A stretch of 64,000 nt of DNA from Neisseria animaloris. Lineage in GTDB: Bacteria; Pseudomonadota; Gammaproteobacteria; Burkholderiales; Neisseriaceae. A program made the position numbers and the translations under genes. Location of the stretch: positions 1,178,001 through 1,242,000 of the forward strand of contig NZ_LR134440.1 in NCBI RefSeq assembly GCF_900637855.1. Direction: 5' to 3'. Positions 24,547 to 34,142 of this stretch are shown here, piece after piece (the first letter of the stretch is position 1; every line of letters begins with the position of its first letter). Under the pieces are notes generated by a model. That model saw nothing but the letters and a program-made list of their open reading frames with translations, was not told the origin of the DNA and did not search any database.

Positions 24547-27426
24547 ATGAAACGTATGTTATTTAATGCCACGCAGGCCGAAGAGCTGCGCGTGGCGATT
24601 GTCGACGGGCAAACGCTGCTCGATCTCGATATTGAAACGCTGGGTAAAGAACAGCGCAAAGGTAATATCTACAAGGGTATCATCACCCGCATCGAACCGT
24701 CGCTGGAAGCGTGTTTCGTCGATTACGGCACCGACCGCCACGGTTTTCTCCCCTTCAAAGAAGTCTCCCGTTCCTATTTCCAAGACTACGAGGGCGGCCG
24801 CGCCCGTATCCAAGACGTGCTGAAAGAAGGCATGGAAATCATTGTTCAGGTTGAAAAAGACGAACGCGGCAACAAAGGTGCGGCGCTCACCACTTTTATC
24901 AGCCTGGCCGGCCGCTATCTCGTACTGATGCCGAACAACCCCCGCGGCGGCGGCGTATCTCGCCGTATCGAAGGCGAAGAACGTCAAGAGTTAAAAGCCG
25001 CTATGGCCGAATTGGACGTACCGCGCGGCATGAGCCTGATCGCCCGTACCGCCGGTATCGGCCGTAGCGTAGAAGAACTGCAATGGGACTTCAACTACCT
25101 GCAACAACTTTGGCAGGCCATCGAAGAAGCCGGCCGCGCTCACAACGAGCCTTACCTGCTCTTTATGGAAAGCTCGCTGCTTATCCGCGCCATCCGTGAC
25201 TACTTCCGCCCCGACATCGGCGAAATTTTGGTCGACAACCAAGAAGTGTACGACCAGATTTCCGAATTTATGTCGTATGTGATGCCCAACAACATAGGCC
25301 GTCTGAAACTCTATCAAGACCACACTCCGCTGTTTTCGCGTTTCCAAATCGAACACCAAATCGAAAGCGCATTTTCGCGTAGTGTCAGCCTGCCTTCCGG
25401 CGGTGCGATTGTGATCGATCACACAGAGGCACTGGTTTCCATTGATGTCAACTCTGCCCGTGCCACCCGCGGTGCAGACATCGAAGACACCGCCTTCAAG
25501 ACCAATATGGAAGCCGCCGAAGAAGTGGCCCGCCAAATGCGTTTGCGCGACTTGGGCGGCTTGGTGGTAATCGACTTCATCGATATGGAAAATGCCAAGC
25601 ATCAGCGCGATGTGGAAAACGTGCTGCGCGATGCCCTCAAAAAAGACCGGGCACGCGTGCAAATGGGCAAATTGAGCCGCTTCGGCCTGCTTGAACTTTC
25701 CCGTCAACGCCTGAAGCCTGCATTGGGCGAAAGCAGCCATATCGCCTGCCCGCGTTGCGCCGGCACCGGCGTAATCCGCAGCATCGAATCAACCGCCCTG
25801 CATGTGTTGCGCATCGTTCAGGAAGAAGCCATGAAAGACAACACTGGCGAAGTGCACGCGCAAGTGCCGGTTGATGTGGCCACGTTCCTGCTCAATGAAA
25901 AACGCGCCGAGCTTTTCGGTATGGAAGAACGTTTGGACGTATCCGTTTTCCTGATTCCCAACATCCACCTCGAAAACCCGCACTACGAAGTTACCCGTGT
26001 GCGTACCGACGATGTAGACGAAAACGCCGAGCCAAGCTACAAACGCGTGGCCGCACCGGAAGAAGACGAAAATGCCAAACCTTTCGGCGGCGATAAAGCC
26101 AAAGCTACCCGTCCCGAACCGGCCGTAAAAGGCGTAAAACATACCCAACCCGCACCGATTGTAAACACTCCGTCCGCCCAAGCATCGTGGTGGAGCAATT
26201 TCAAAAACTGGCTGGGTAAAATTTTCGGCACTTCCGCGGCAGAAGAAAAAACAGCCGATTCCGAAAAAACCGAAAAACGCAGCGCAGGCGGCCGTCAGAA
26301 CGCGCGCCGTTCTTCCAACCGCCGCAATCACCCGCGCCGCGGGCAAAATGTCAAACGTCAAGATACTGACGGCGATAAAGCCGAAACGGAAAACAAAGCC
26401 GTCAAATTGACGGAAGAAAAAGACAACAGCGGCCGCAGTAACCGCCGTAATCAAAATGACAACAGCCGTGAACGTAGCGGCCGTCAAAGCCAAAGCTCAG
26501 ACGAAGACCGTCGCAACGATGCAGTCCAAACGGAAGAAGCTGAAAACAGCCGCAACGAACGCCAAAGCGGACAATCGGACCGTCGCCGCCGCAACAGCCG
26601 CCCCGAAGAAAAAACCACCGCTGCTCCTTCAGCCGCCGTTGAAACTGCCGATACTGCGGCGGAACCTCAAGTTGCCGATATAAACGAAGCCGAGGTACCT
26701 GCTGAAAGCACATCCGACTCGAATGAAAACCGTAACAACCGCCGACGCAATGGCCGCAACCGCGACCAACGCGATCAGCGTGAACGCCGGAACAATACTA
26801 AAAAACGTAATATTCCGTCTGCAGCAAAAATCGAACAATATTTGAGTATCGAAGAAACGGGTAACAAGGTGCGTTTTGCCGTAGCGCATATTTTTGGCAA
26901 GGAAATCGAAACTCCGGTTTCTATTCCTGTTGCCGCTCCGCTGGCAGATACCTCCATTGTCGAATCCAAAGACGATGCACCGCTGGTGGTTGTGGTTCCG
27001 CAGCAGGACGAAAACGAACCCACACCCTTATTATTCGCCATTGAAGATGACCTCGACGACACACTTCCCGTTGCCTCTCATACAGAACAGGATTTTGTGA
27101 TACAGGCCATCGATAATGTGGAACAAGCCGTTGCCGAGATCGTGGGCGTACCGCCTTTTGAGTCTGTTGTACCCTCGGAACCTGAAACCGTAACAACCGT
27201 AGCCGCAATTGTCGAAACGGCTGAAGTTACACCCTTGCAGCCTGCCGTGGACAACTTGGATTTAGGCGGCTTGATTTTGGTACAAACCCGTGCCGAAGCA
27301 TTAAAAGCAGCCGTATCCCAAATCCAGCCCGAAACGGTAAACGGCTTGCGTCGCTCGGATGTCCCCAAAGCCGTTGAGACCGACATTTCGGATCTACCGA
27401 TGGTTCAGATTGAAACGCGTCAATAA
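24547..27426 (+). CDS. rne: Ribonuclease E
   Basis: A 959-residue endoribonuclease of the RNA degradosome. The N-terminal catalytic half begins MKRMLFNATQAEELRVAIVDGQ, with an S1 domain (NIYKGIITRIEPSLEACFVDYG), the DNase I-like catalytic region (SIDVNSARATRG, VVIDFIDM) and the zinc-link CPRCAGTG near residue 402 that joins dimers. The C-terminal half is low-complexity: an Arg/Asn/Asp-rich region (about 580-770) that should bind RNA, then an acidic Val/Pro/Glu-rich tail. One DUS core is read in frame as IGRLKL. Start follows GAGGTAGTT. Confidence 0.96.
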   Translation: MKRMLFNATQAEELRVAIVDGQTLLDLDIETLGKEQRKGNIYKGIITRIEPSLEACFVDYGTDRHGFLPFKEVSRSYFQDYEGGRARIQDVLKEGMEIIVQVEKDERGNKGAALTTFISLAGRYLVLMPNNPRGGGVSRRIEGEERQELKAAMAELDVPRGMSLIARTAGIGRSVEELQWDFNYLQQLWQAIEEAGRAHNEPYLLFMESSLLIRAIRDYFRPDIGEILVDNQEVYDQISEFMSYVMPNNIGRLKLYQDHTPLFSRFQIEHQIESAFSRSVSLPSGGAIVIDHTEALVSIDVNSARATRGADIEDTAFKTNMEAAEEVARQMRLRDLGGLVVIDFIDMENAKHQRDVENVLRDALKKDRARVQMGKLSRFGLLELSRQRLKPALGESSHIACPRCAGTGVIRSIESTALHVLRIVQEEAMKDNTGEVHAQVPVDVATFLLNEKRAELFGMEERLDVSVFLIPNIHLENPHYEVTRVRTDDVDENAEPSYKRVAAPEEDENAKPFGGDKAKATRPEPAVKGVKHTQPAPIVNTPSAQASWWSNFKNWLGKIFGTSAAEEKTADSEKTEKRSAGGRQNARRSSNRRNHPRRGQNVKRQDTDGDKAETENKAVKLTEEKDNSGRSNRRNQNDNSRERSGRQSQSSDEDRRNDAVQTEEAENSRNERQSGQSDRRRRNSRPEEKTTAAPSAAVETADTAAEPQVADINEAEVPAESTSDSNENRNNRRRNGRNRDQRDQRERRNNTKKRNIPSAAKIEQYLSIEETGNKVRFAVAHIFGKEIETPVSIPVAAPLADTSIVESKDDAPLVVVVPQQDENEPTPLLFAIEDDLDDTLPVASHTEQDFVIQAIDNVEQAVAEIVGVPPFESVVPSEPETVTTVAAIVETAEVTPLQPAVDNLDLGGLILVQTRAEALKAAVSQIQPETVNGLRRSDVPKAVETDISDLPMVQIETRQ

Positions 27427-27447
27427 GCCGGCTGCATTCAAAAACGC

Positions 27448-27483
27448 ACAGCCCGACTGTTTACTCAGCCGGGCTGTTTTATT
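27448..27483 (+). terminator. Terminator of rne
   Basis: ACAGCCCG ... CGGGCTGT followed by TTTATT, 22 bp past the rne stop. An ordinary hairpin, not DUS. Confidence 0.8.
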
Positions 27484-27484
27484 G

Positions 27485-27547
27485 AGGCCGTCTGAAAACA
27501 AAAGCAACCGGCAGATAACCCGATATATCTTGTTTTTCAGACGGCCC
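27485..27547 (-). terminator. DUS-pair terminator of the DUF2628 gene
   Basis: GGCCGTCTGAAAACAA at 27486 pairs with TTGTTTTTCAGACGGCC ending at 27546 around a larger loop. Confidence 0.65.
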
Positions 27548-27556
27548 CAATCGGTA

Positions 27557-27976
27557 TTACTGTTCAAAAGGGTTCCAGCTCTTCGATCCTTTAACCTTGT
27601 GCAGATAATAGGCCCGGTTTGCCGTCAAAGCGTAAAGCGCGGCAAACGCAAAACCTACTCCCCTATTGATGGCATTTAAAGAGTGCTCGGTGATATCGGG
27701 AGCAAAAAGCATTATCGCCGCATCAAGCAGAATGGAGCAAGCCACGGTAATGCCCAACAATGTCAAATTTTTGCGCCACAAACCCAAAACGAAAAAATAG
27801 ATAAAACCGAAAAAGAATGCTATGAAATTGATTAGATAAAGATTTCGCTGCATAAACGGCACTGCTTTGATGGCAGCTTTGAATTCCGGTACATTGGGAT
27901 TGGTGCCGTATTTGTCGAAAAATTCAAATCTCTTTTGCCATTTGCCGCTCAGTCCCGAATAATCATTGGCGTTCAT
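27557..27976 (-). CDS. DUF2628 family membrane protein
   Basis: A 139-residue protein of the DUF2628 type. A soluble N-terminus (LSGKWQKRFEFFDKYG) is followed by three or four hydrophobic segments (NLYLINFIAFFFGFIYFFVLGLWRKN, LLGITVACSILLDAAIMLFA, GVGFAFAALYALTANRAYYLH) in the inner membrane. The aromatic FFGFIYFF-x-LG-x-WRK block is the family hallmark. The function is unknown. Monocistronic, with a terminator on each side. Confidence 0.85.
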   Translation of the reverse strand: MNANDYSGLSGKWQKRFEFFDKYGTNPNVPEFKAAIKAVPFMQRNLYLINFIAFFFGFIYFFVLGLWRKNLTLLGITVACSILLDAAIMLFAPDITEHSLNAINRGVGFAFAALYALTANRAYYLHKVKGSKSWNPFEQ

Positions 27977-28033
27977 TTTGCCTCCCTTTCAATTGCGGTA
28001 AAACCAAATCAAATATGCCATTATATTAAAACA

Positions 28034-28065
28034 ACAGGCCGTCTGAATAGTTTTCAGACAGCCTG
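28034..28065 (-). terminator. DUS-pair terminator of the pts cluster
   Basis: ACAGGCCGTCTGAA / TTCAGACAGCCTGT with one mismatch, just after ptsI. Confidence 0.7.
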
Positions 28066-28081
28066 TCGCATACTTGCCGGT

Positions 28082-29833
28082 TCACACGGCTTCCATTTCA
28101 GCATTCATGGTTTTCAGCATTTTTTCCACTTTTTCCGGATCTTCACTGCGCATCAGACGGGCGGTTTCATTTTCCAGATTCATCGTGTTGCTGCGCAACA
28201 CAATATCTTTCACCGCCAACAGGTTATTGGGATTCATCGAAAAACGGCGCAACCCCATACCGAGCAACAGGCGGGTAAATGTGGTGTCTCCTGCCATTTC
28301 CCCGCAAATCGACACCGTTTTACCCATACGGTTGGCCGTGCGGATAACGTGCTGTATGAGCTTGAGCACAGCGGGATGGCTCGGCTGGTAAAGATAGCTT
28401 ACGGCATCGTCGCCGCGGTCCACCGACAAAGTGTATTGAATTAAGTCGTTGGTGCCGATGGAAATAAAGTCGACATGTTTCAGCAAACTGCCGACGGTCA
28501 GCGCGGCGGACGGTATTTCTATCATGCAGCCGACGGAAACTTCCCCGAAAGGTTCGTTACGCTCGGTAAGCTGCCGTTGGGCGGTTTCAAGATGCACCAA
28601 ACATTGCTTTACCTCGGAAATAGAAGCAATCATCGGCCACATCATTTTTACCGGCCCGTGCAAGGCGGCTCGCAGAATCGCCCGCATCTGGGTGCGGAAC
28701 ATTACCGGCTCGGCAAGGCACAGACGGATACCGGTCAGCCCCAGCGCAGGGTTGATGCTGCCGTTGGGTGTGCTGCTCTGGCCGAACCAACGCGGGTTTT
28801 TATCCACTCCCAAATCAACGGTGCGAATGGTCAGGTTTTTGCCTTTGAGCTTTTTAACGAAATGGCTGTACACCTCGTATTGTTCGTCTTCAGACGGCAT
28901 CGTGTCGCGGTTAAGATAGAGGAATTCGCTACGGAACAAACCAACACCGTCGGCTCCCATATTGTGAAGCTGCTTGATGTCGTCGAGCGATTCGATATTG
29001 GCCAGCAGCTCGATATTTTGACCGTCTTCGGTGGTGGCAGCGGTTTTTTTGATTTTATTGAGCTCGCGCTTGCGGTTGCGGTATTCGCGGGCGCGGGCGC
29101 GGTATTCGTTCAAAACCACTTCGTCGGGGGCGATAAACAGTATGCCGTTTATACCGTCTACAATCACCCATTCGTTTTCGGTAATCAGTTTGCGGGCGTT
29201 ATGCAGGCCGATAACCGACGGGATATCCAAGCTGCGGCCCAAAATCGCGGTATGGCTGGTCGGGCCGCCGGCATCGGTAACAAACGCGGCAACGCGTTGT
29301 TCTTTGAAATAAACAGTATCAGCGGGAGAAATATCGTGCGCCACCAGAATAGTGTCTTCCAGCAGGTTGGCATCAAGGTTCAATTCGTTGCTCAAACCGA
29401 CCAAGTTGTTGTAGATGCGCTCAACCACCTGAAGCATGTCTTGCTTGCGTTCGCGCAAATAGGCATCGTCTATTTCGTCGAACTGCTGCGCCAGCTTGTC
29501 GGTTTGCTGTTTTAACGCCCATTCCGCATTGATAAACTGCTCTTCGATGATATCGACGGGTTCGCGCGACAAAGTAACGTCGGTCAGCAACATCAGATGC
29601 AGCGAAATGAACGCCCCAAGCTCGGTGGGGGCGTTTTCGGGAATGGCGCTGCGCAACTGTTCCAATTCCTTTCGGGAAACTTTAACCGCTGCTTCGTAAC
29701 GTGCTACTTCGGCCGGAATGTCTTTTTCTTCTACATCATACTGCGGCACTTCGGTCATGCCGCGCGTAATCAGGTGGGCGCGCCCGATAGCAATGCCTTT
29801 ACCGGCACTCACGCCGTGTAACACGATACTCAT
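28082..29833 (-). CDS. ptsI: Phosphoenolpyruvate-protein phosphotransferase (Enzyme I)
   Basis: A 583-residue Enzyme I, which takes phosphate from phosphoenolpyruvate and passes it to HPr. The phosphorylated His is in GGPTSHTAILGRSLDIPSV; the PEP-binding domain has GADGVGLFRSEFLYL and the active Cys loop VSICGEMAG. Length and domain order are normal. It begins one base after the ptsH stop, so the three pts genes form a tightly coupled operon in the order EIIA, HPr, EI. No sugar-specific EIIB or EIIC gene is present. Confidence 0.96.
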   Translation of the reverse strand: MSIVLHGVSAGKGIAIGRAHLITRGMTEVPQYDVEEKDIPAEVARYEAAVKVSRKELEQLRSAIPENAPTELGAFISLHLMLLTDVTLSREPVDIIEEQFINAEWALKQQTDKLAQQFDEIDDAYLRERKQDMLQVVERIYNNLVGLSNELNLDANLLEDTILVAHDISPADTVYFKEQRVAAFVTDAGGPTSHTAILGRSLDIPSVIGLHNARKLITENEWVIVDGINGILFIAPDEVVLNEYRARAREYRNRKRELNKIKKTAATTEDGQNIELLANIESLDDIKQLHNMGADGVGLFRSEFLYLNRDTMPSEDEQYEVYSHFVKKLKGKNLTIRTVDLGVDKNPRWFGQSSTPNGSINPALGLTGIRLCLAEPVMFRTQMRAILRAALHGPVKMMWPMIASISEVKQCLVHLETAQRQLTERNEPFGEVSVGCMIEIPSAALTVGSLLKHVDFISIGTNDLIQYTLSVDRGDDAVSYLYQPSHPAVLKLIQHVIRTANRMGKTVSICGEMAGDTTFTRLLLGMGLRRFSMNPNNLLAVKDIVLRSNTMNLENETARLMRSEDPEKVEKMLKTMNAEMEAV

Positions 29834-29834
29834 T

Positions 29835-30104
29835 TTATTCGCCTTCGCCGAAATGATCGTTGATTAAATCTACCAATGCCCGCATTGCAGCCGCTTCGTC
29901 GGCACCGTCGGTTTCCAGTTCGATTACCGTACCTTTGGCCGCCGCCAGCATCATCAATCCCATAATGCTTTTACCATTCACCCGTTTCCCGTTTCGGCTT
30001 ACCCAGACTTCGCTCTGAAACTGCCCCGCCGTTTGAGTAAACTTGCTCGAAGCACGGGCATGCAGGCCGAGCTTGTTAATGATTTCAATCTCTTGTTTCA
30101 GCAT
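29835..30104 (-). CDS. ptsH: Phosphocarrier protein HPr
   Basis: The 89-residue HPr has the phosphorylated His15 in NKLGLHARAS and the regulatory serine at position 46 in NGKSIMGLMML. Serine-46 phosphorylation by HPr kinase is used for regulation in some proteobacteria that have a partial phosphotransferase system. Its start overlaps the 3' end of the EIIA gene by seven bases, implying translational coupling. Confidence 0.95.
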   Translation of the reverse strand: MLKQEIEIINKLGLHARASSKFTQTAGQFQSEVWVSRNGKRVNGKSIMGLMMLAAAKGTVIELETDGADEAAAMRALVDLINDHFGEGE

Positions 30105-30520
30105 ACCTCATACTCTCCCTCGGGCGGATTGGTAATGGATAAAATACCGTTAACGGCGGCTTGTTTCACGGTTTCGGTAAAGGCCGTGAGATCTTCTGCC
30201 GCTGCGGAATACTGCACTGCTTTTACCATCATCGGCGCATTGAGACCGGTGAGCATGGCCACTTTTCCCGGCACGACCAACTGGCGGGCGGCATTACACG
30301 GCGTTGCACCGAAAATATCGGTGAGCACCAACACACCTTGCCCTTCCGGGTCTATTCCGCTAATCAGATTTTGGATTTTTGCAATGATTTCGTCGTGCCC
30401 GTCGTTCGGTTCCACCCCCAAAAGGCGGATATGCGGCGGCGTTTCCATAAAGAAATGCTGTGCCAACCCACGGTAAGCGGCACCTATGGCCTCGTGGGTA
30501 ACAATGATGATGCCTATCAT
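30098..30520 (-). CDS. PTS EIIA component, mannose family
   Basis: A 140-residue EIIA of the mannose-fructose-sorbose family. The first lines MIGIIIVTHEAIGAAYRGLA place the phosphorylated His at residue 9, and VLVLTDIFGATPCNAARQL is the family core. With HPr and EI it makes a phosphorelay without a transporter in this operon. In Neisseria this set is thought to be regulatory. It could influence carbon or nitrogen use or cell-surface traits through protein contacts. Confidence 0.92.
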   Translation of the reverse strand: MIGIIIVTHEAIGAAYRGLAQHFFMETPPHIRLLGVEPNDGHDEIIAKIQNLISGIDPEGQGVLVLTDIFGATPCNAARQLVVPGKVAMLTGLNAPMMVKAVQYSAAAEDLTAFTETVKQAAVNGILSITNPPEGEYEVC

Positions 30521-30610
30521 AAAAGTATCCTGTTCGGCCTGCCGTTCGAATGCAGGCTGATGTTTAAACGGGAAATATTATAAGTGAAACCGTGTGCCGG
30601 ATATACAACG

Positions 30611-30640
30611 GGCCGTCTGAAAACGGCTTTTCAGACGGCC
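30611..30640 (-). terminator. DUS-pair terminator of hpt
   Basis: GGCCGTCTGAAAA-CGGC-TTTTCAGACGGCC, a perfect stem with a four-base loop, between hpt and the pts operon on the minus strand. Confidence 0.75.
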
Positions 30641-30685
30641 TTCAAACAAGACGGCGTATGTAACGGCACGTTTTCCGGCTACGGC

Positions 30686-31243
30686 TTACTGCTCGCGCAA
30701 GGCGTATACCGCGCCCAGATTACGCCATGCACCGGCAGCATCCATACCATAGCCGAACACATAGCGGTTGGGCACGTTGATGCCGACATAATCGGCCGTA
30801 ATCGGTTTTTCTTTATCGATCAGTTTGTTGGCAAACACGGCGGTTGAGCATGATGCGGCTCCCAATGCCAACACCTGCTCTTTGATGGCGGCCATGGTAT
30901 GCCCTTCGTCGAGAATATCGTCGAGAATCAGCACATGGCGGTCGGCCACGCTCTCTTGCGGTGCACGCAACCAGTTGAAGTTGCCGCCTTTCAATTTGTC
31001 GCCGTAGCGCGAAACATGAACGTAATCGAAATCCAAAGGAAAACGCAGCAGCGGCAGAAGCTGGCCGGTAAACACCACAGCCCCGCCCATCACCGGCAAA
31101 ACCAGCGGGTATTTCCCGCCCAAATCGGCTGTGATTTCATCTGCAAGGCGTTGCAATTTGCGGCGGCACTCGTCTTCATCGAACAGCAGTTCTGCGCTGT
31201 CGAGCATGGCTTGGGTATAACGGCGTTTGGTTTCGATGTCCAT
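30686..31243 (-). CDS. hpt: Hypoxanthine-guanine phosphoribosyltransferase
   Basis: A 185-residue purine salvage enzyme that joins hypoxanthine or guanine to PRPP. The PRPP-binding motif VLILDDILDEGHTM is clear, along with LVLPVMGGAVVFTGQLL and VFANKLIDKEK. The ATG at 31243 gives MDIETKRRY; the TTG two codons upstream is not needed. It may work with the NCS2 purine permease encoded at 53850. The 218-bp gap to the divergent oligopeptidase gene holds several DUS variants. Confidence 0.92.
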   Translation of the reverse strand: MDIETKRRYTQAMLDSAELLFDEDECRRKLQRLADEITADLGGKYPLVLPVMGGAVVFTGQLLPLLRFPLDFDYVHVSRYGDKLKGGNFNWLRAPQESVADRHVLILDDILDEGHTMAAIKEQVLALGAASCSTAVFANKLIDKEKPITADYVGINVPNRYVFGYGMDAAGAWRNLGAVYALREQ

Positions 31244-31461
31244 TTTCAATCAATTCGGTAATACAAATAAAACCGCATTATATTACAGCGCTTGCCTTCC
31301 CGCTGCTTTTTAAGGCTTATCTTGCAACGGAAACCATAACCTTCGGGTTTTATTTTTACATACGAACGGAACCGGCACACTCCGTCAGGCCGTCTTAAAA
31401 GCATCATAGAGGCCGTTTGACTATATAATCCGCTTTTTCTTTTTTCAGACGGCCTCCAGCC

Positions 31462-33465
31462 ATGCAAGACCCTTATATCCGCTTAGAAGACCTCGCCGAT
31501 CCTGCCACACAGCAATTTGCAGCAGAAGCCCATGCGGAAACGCAGGCACGCTTTACTACCGGAGATACTTTCCGGCAAACCGTCGCCGACATCGTGAAGC
31601 AGCTGCAAAACCCGCGCCAGATTGCGTTTTGCGAGGAACACCGCGCACGAATGTATCATTTCCACCAAGACGAAGAACACCCTAAAGGCGTGTATCGGGT
31701 GTGCTCGGCAGCATCGTACCGCTCGGGCTATCCCGAATGGCAGACCTTGTTTTCGGTGGCAGACTTCGACGAAATACTGGGCGACGATATTTATCTCGGC
31801 GGCGTATCGCATTACGTGGAACAACCCGAACGGGTGCTGCTTACTCTCAGCCGCTCCGGAGCAGACACCGCCTACACGCTCGAATTCGATTTGGGCAGCG
31901 GCAAAATCGTAGAAGGCGGCTTTCACTTTCCCGCCGGTAAAAACCATATTTCATGGCGAGACGAAAACAGCGTATGGGTCTGCCCCGCTTGGGACGAACA
32001 GCAAACCACGCAAGCGGGCTATCCGCGCGAAGTATGGCTGGTCGGGCGCGGCCAAAGTTTTGAAGAAAGCACGCCGGTTTACCGAATGGATTCAGACGGC
32101 ATGATGGTCAACGCTTGGCGCTACCTCGATGCACAAGGCGCACCGATCGACTTAATCGAAGCCTCCACCGGTTTTTACACCAAAACCTATCTGCAAATCT
32201 GCGCCGACAGCCAAACCGTACCGCTGAACCTGCCTAAAAACTGCGAGCTTTCCGGCTATTTGGCCGGCCATCTGATGCTGCACCTGCGCGACGACTGGAA
32301 ACGCGCCAACCAAAGCTATCCCGCCGGCAGCTTGGTGGCAGTCAAACTCAACAAAGGCGAATTGGGCGCGGCACATCTGCTGTTTTCCCCCAACGACTCC
32401 CAAGCGCTGGAATGTGTCGAAACCACCAAACGTTTCGTGGTCGCCAGCCTGCTCGACAACGTATCGGGCCGTCTGAAAGCATGGCGTTTTTCAGACGGCC
32501 TCTGGCAGGAAGCAACCCTACCCAAGCTGCCGCAAGGCGCGCTCGAACTGACCGACCAACCGTGGGGCGGCGACGTGCTGTATATCGCCACCAGCGACTT
32601 CGTTACCCCGCTCACCCTGTTTGCACTCGACTTGAACGTGATGGAACTAGTGGTCGTGCGCCGCCAACCCGAACAATTCGACACCGCCGGCATCCGAATA
32701 CGCCAATTCCACGCCCTGTCCGACGACGGCACCGCCATACCCTATTACCACGTCGGCAAAAACACCTCACCCGACACCCCCACCCTCGTTTATGTGTACG
32801 GCGGTTTTGCCGTGCCCGAACTGCCGCACTACATGGGTATTATCGGCAAATACTGGCTCGAACAAGGCAAATCCTTCGTTTTAGCCAACGTACGCGGCGG
32901 CGGAGAGTTTGGCCCACGCTGGCACCAAGCCGCGCAAGGCACCCACAAACACAAAAGCGTCGACGACCTCTTGGCCGTCGTGCAAGACATCAGTGCGCGC
33001 AAACTCAGCTCGCCGCAACACATCGGCTTGCAAGGCGGCAGCAACGGTGGATTAATCGTCGCCTCCGCATTCGTGCGCAAACCCGAAAGTTTCGGCGTGA
33101 TGGTATGCGAAATGCCGTTAACCGACATGCTGCGCTACCCGTATTTATCCGCAGGCTCAAGTTGGGTCGACGAATACGGCCACCCCGAAGACCCAGTTTT
33201 TCAGACGGCCTTATCCCGATTGTCGCCCTACCATAACCTTTCAGACGGCCTCGCTTATCCGCCCGCCCTGATCACAACCAGCTTGAGCGACGACCGCGTC
33301 CACCCCGGCCATGCCTTGAAGTTTTACGCCAAGCTGCGCCTCCTTTCCCCGCAAAGCTGGCTGTATGTCGGCGGAGCCGGCGGACACACGGGCAATTCGA
33401 CGCAGGAAGACTCTGCCGCCGAATTTACCTGCATTATGCATTTTCTCAATAAATTTTTAGAATAA
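31462..33465 (+). CDS. Prolyl oligopeptidase family serine peptidase (S9)
   Basis: A 667-residue S9 peptidase: an N-terminal beta-propeller (to about 400) and a C-terminal alpha/beta-hydrolase domain. The catalytic serine is in GLQGGSNGGLIVAS, the Asp in SDDRVHPGHA and the His in GGAGGHTGNS. The oxyanion-side element NVRGGGEFGPRWH is typical of prolyl oligopeptidases. No signal peptide, so it is probably cytoplasmic and cleaves short peptides. Four or more DUS cores are inside the gene, including a facing pair at 32468-32499 that can fold as a hairpin while encoding GRLKAWRFSDGLW. Confidence 0.92.
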   Translation: MQDPYIRLEDLADPATQQFAAEAHAETQARFTTGDTFRQTVADIVKQLQNPRQIAFCEEHRARMYHFHQDEEHPKGVYRVCSAASYRSGYPEWQTLFSVADFDEILGDDIYLGGVSHYVEQPERVLLTLSRSGADTAYTLEFDLGSGKIVEGGFHFPAGKNHISWRDENSVWVCPAWDEQQTTQAGYPREVWLVGRGQSFEESTPVYRMDSDGMMVNAWRYLDAQGAPIDLIEASTGFYTKTYLQICADSQTVPLNLPKNCELSGYLAGHLMLHLRDDWKRANQSYPAGSLVAVKLNKGELGAAHLLFSPNDSQALECVETTKRFVVASLLDNVSGRLKAWRFSDGLWQEATLPKLPQGALELTDQPWGGDVLYIATSDFVTPLTLFALDLNVMELVVVRRQPEQFDTAGIRIRQFHALSDDGTAIPYYHVGKNTSPDTPTLVYVYGGFAVPELPHYMGIIGKYWLEQGKSFVLANVRGGGEFGPRWHQAAQGTHKHKSVDDLLAVVQDISARKLSSPQHIGLQGGSNGGLIVASAFVRKPESFGVMVCEMPLTDMLRYPYLSAGSSWVDEYGHPEDPVFQTALSRLSPYHNLSDGLAYPPALITTSLSDDRVHPGHALKFYAKLRLLSPQSWLYVGGAGGHTGNSTQEDSAAEFTCIMHFLNKFLE

Positions 33466-33764
33466 CCGCCTGAGAATTATTACTTATTTCAAGAGTCGAC
33501 CGACATTTTTCCCACATTCCGCACATCGGCCGCAAACCAACGCGCTTTTTATCGAACATAAGGCATAACTTACTGACAACAAAACAAAACCAAAAGGCGC
33601 TTGTCGTTCAAAATCAGCCTATGATAATATGCCGCATAATCCATTACCGTTTCTGTCGGCGTAGAAACCCGCTTTAATCGATGGAAAACTCTAAACGAAT
33701 TCGGTACAATCGTCCCGAATCAACTTTTTTGAAACCGCCGCAAGGCATATAAGGATCAACCGAC
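33466..33764. other. acpP upstream region
   Basis: About 300 bp without a gene. It carries the candidate acpP promoter (33601-33628) and a long leader. A second -10-like TACAAT lies at 33705-33710. Confidence 0.5.
33601..33628 (+). promoter_or_regulatory. Candidate acpP promoter
   Basis: TTGTCG, a 16-base spacer and GATAAT. A moderate match to sigma-70 boxes, 137 bp before the acpP start. Confidence 0.45.
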
Positions 33765-34001
33765 ATGTCAAACATTGAACAACAAGTTAAGAAAATTGTT
33801 GCCGAACAACTGGGCGTTAACGAAGCCGAAGTAAAAAACGAATCTTCTTTCCAAGACGATCTGGGCGCAGACTCTCTGGACACCGTTGAGCTGGTAATGG
33901 CTCTGGAAGAAGCTTTCGGCTGCGAAATCCCCGACGAAGAAGCCGAAAAAATCACTACCGTGCAACTGGCTATCGACTACATACAATCACACAGCGCCTA
34001 A
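33765..34001 (+). CDS. acpP: Acyl carrier protein
   Basis: The 78-residue acyl carrier protein, acidic and helical, holds growing fatty acids on a phosphopantetheine arm attached to Ser37 in [16 protein letters not shown]. Length and sequence are typical ([20 protein letters not shown] at the start). ATAAGGATC lies before the ATG. fabF follows 140 bp downstream, the common acpP-fabF order, so the pair may be co-transcribed. Confidence 0.98.
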   Translation: MSNIEQQVKKIVAEQLGVNEAEVKNESSFQDDLGADSLDTVELVMALEEAFGCEIPDEEAEKITTVQLAIDYIQSHSA

Positions 34002-34142
34002 GCATATATTTCCTATTCAATCGGCCTCTGTTGCGGGTTTGCCTGCCATCAGAGGCTTTTGGCATATTAAACCATCTAAAGCAGGGTTTCAGACGGCCTG
34101 TTCCATCCTAAAGGCCGCCGCCCTTATCACAGCGAGACAATT

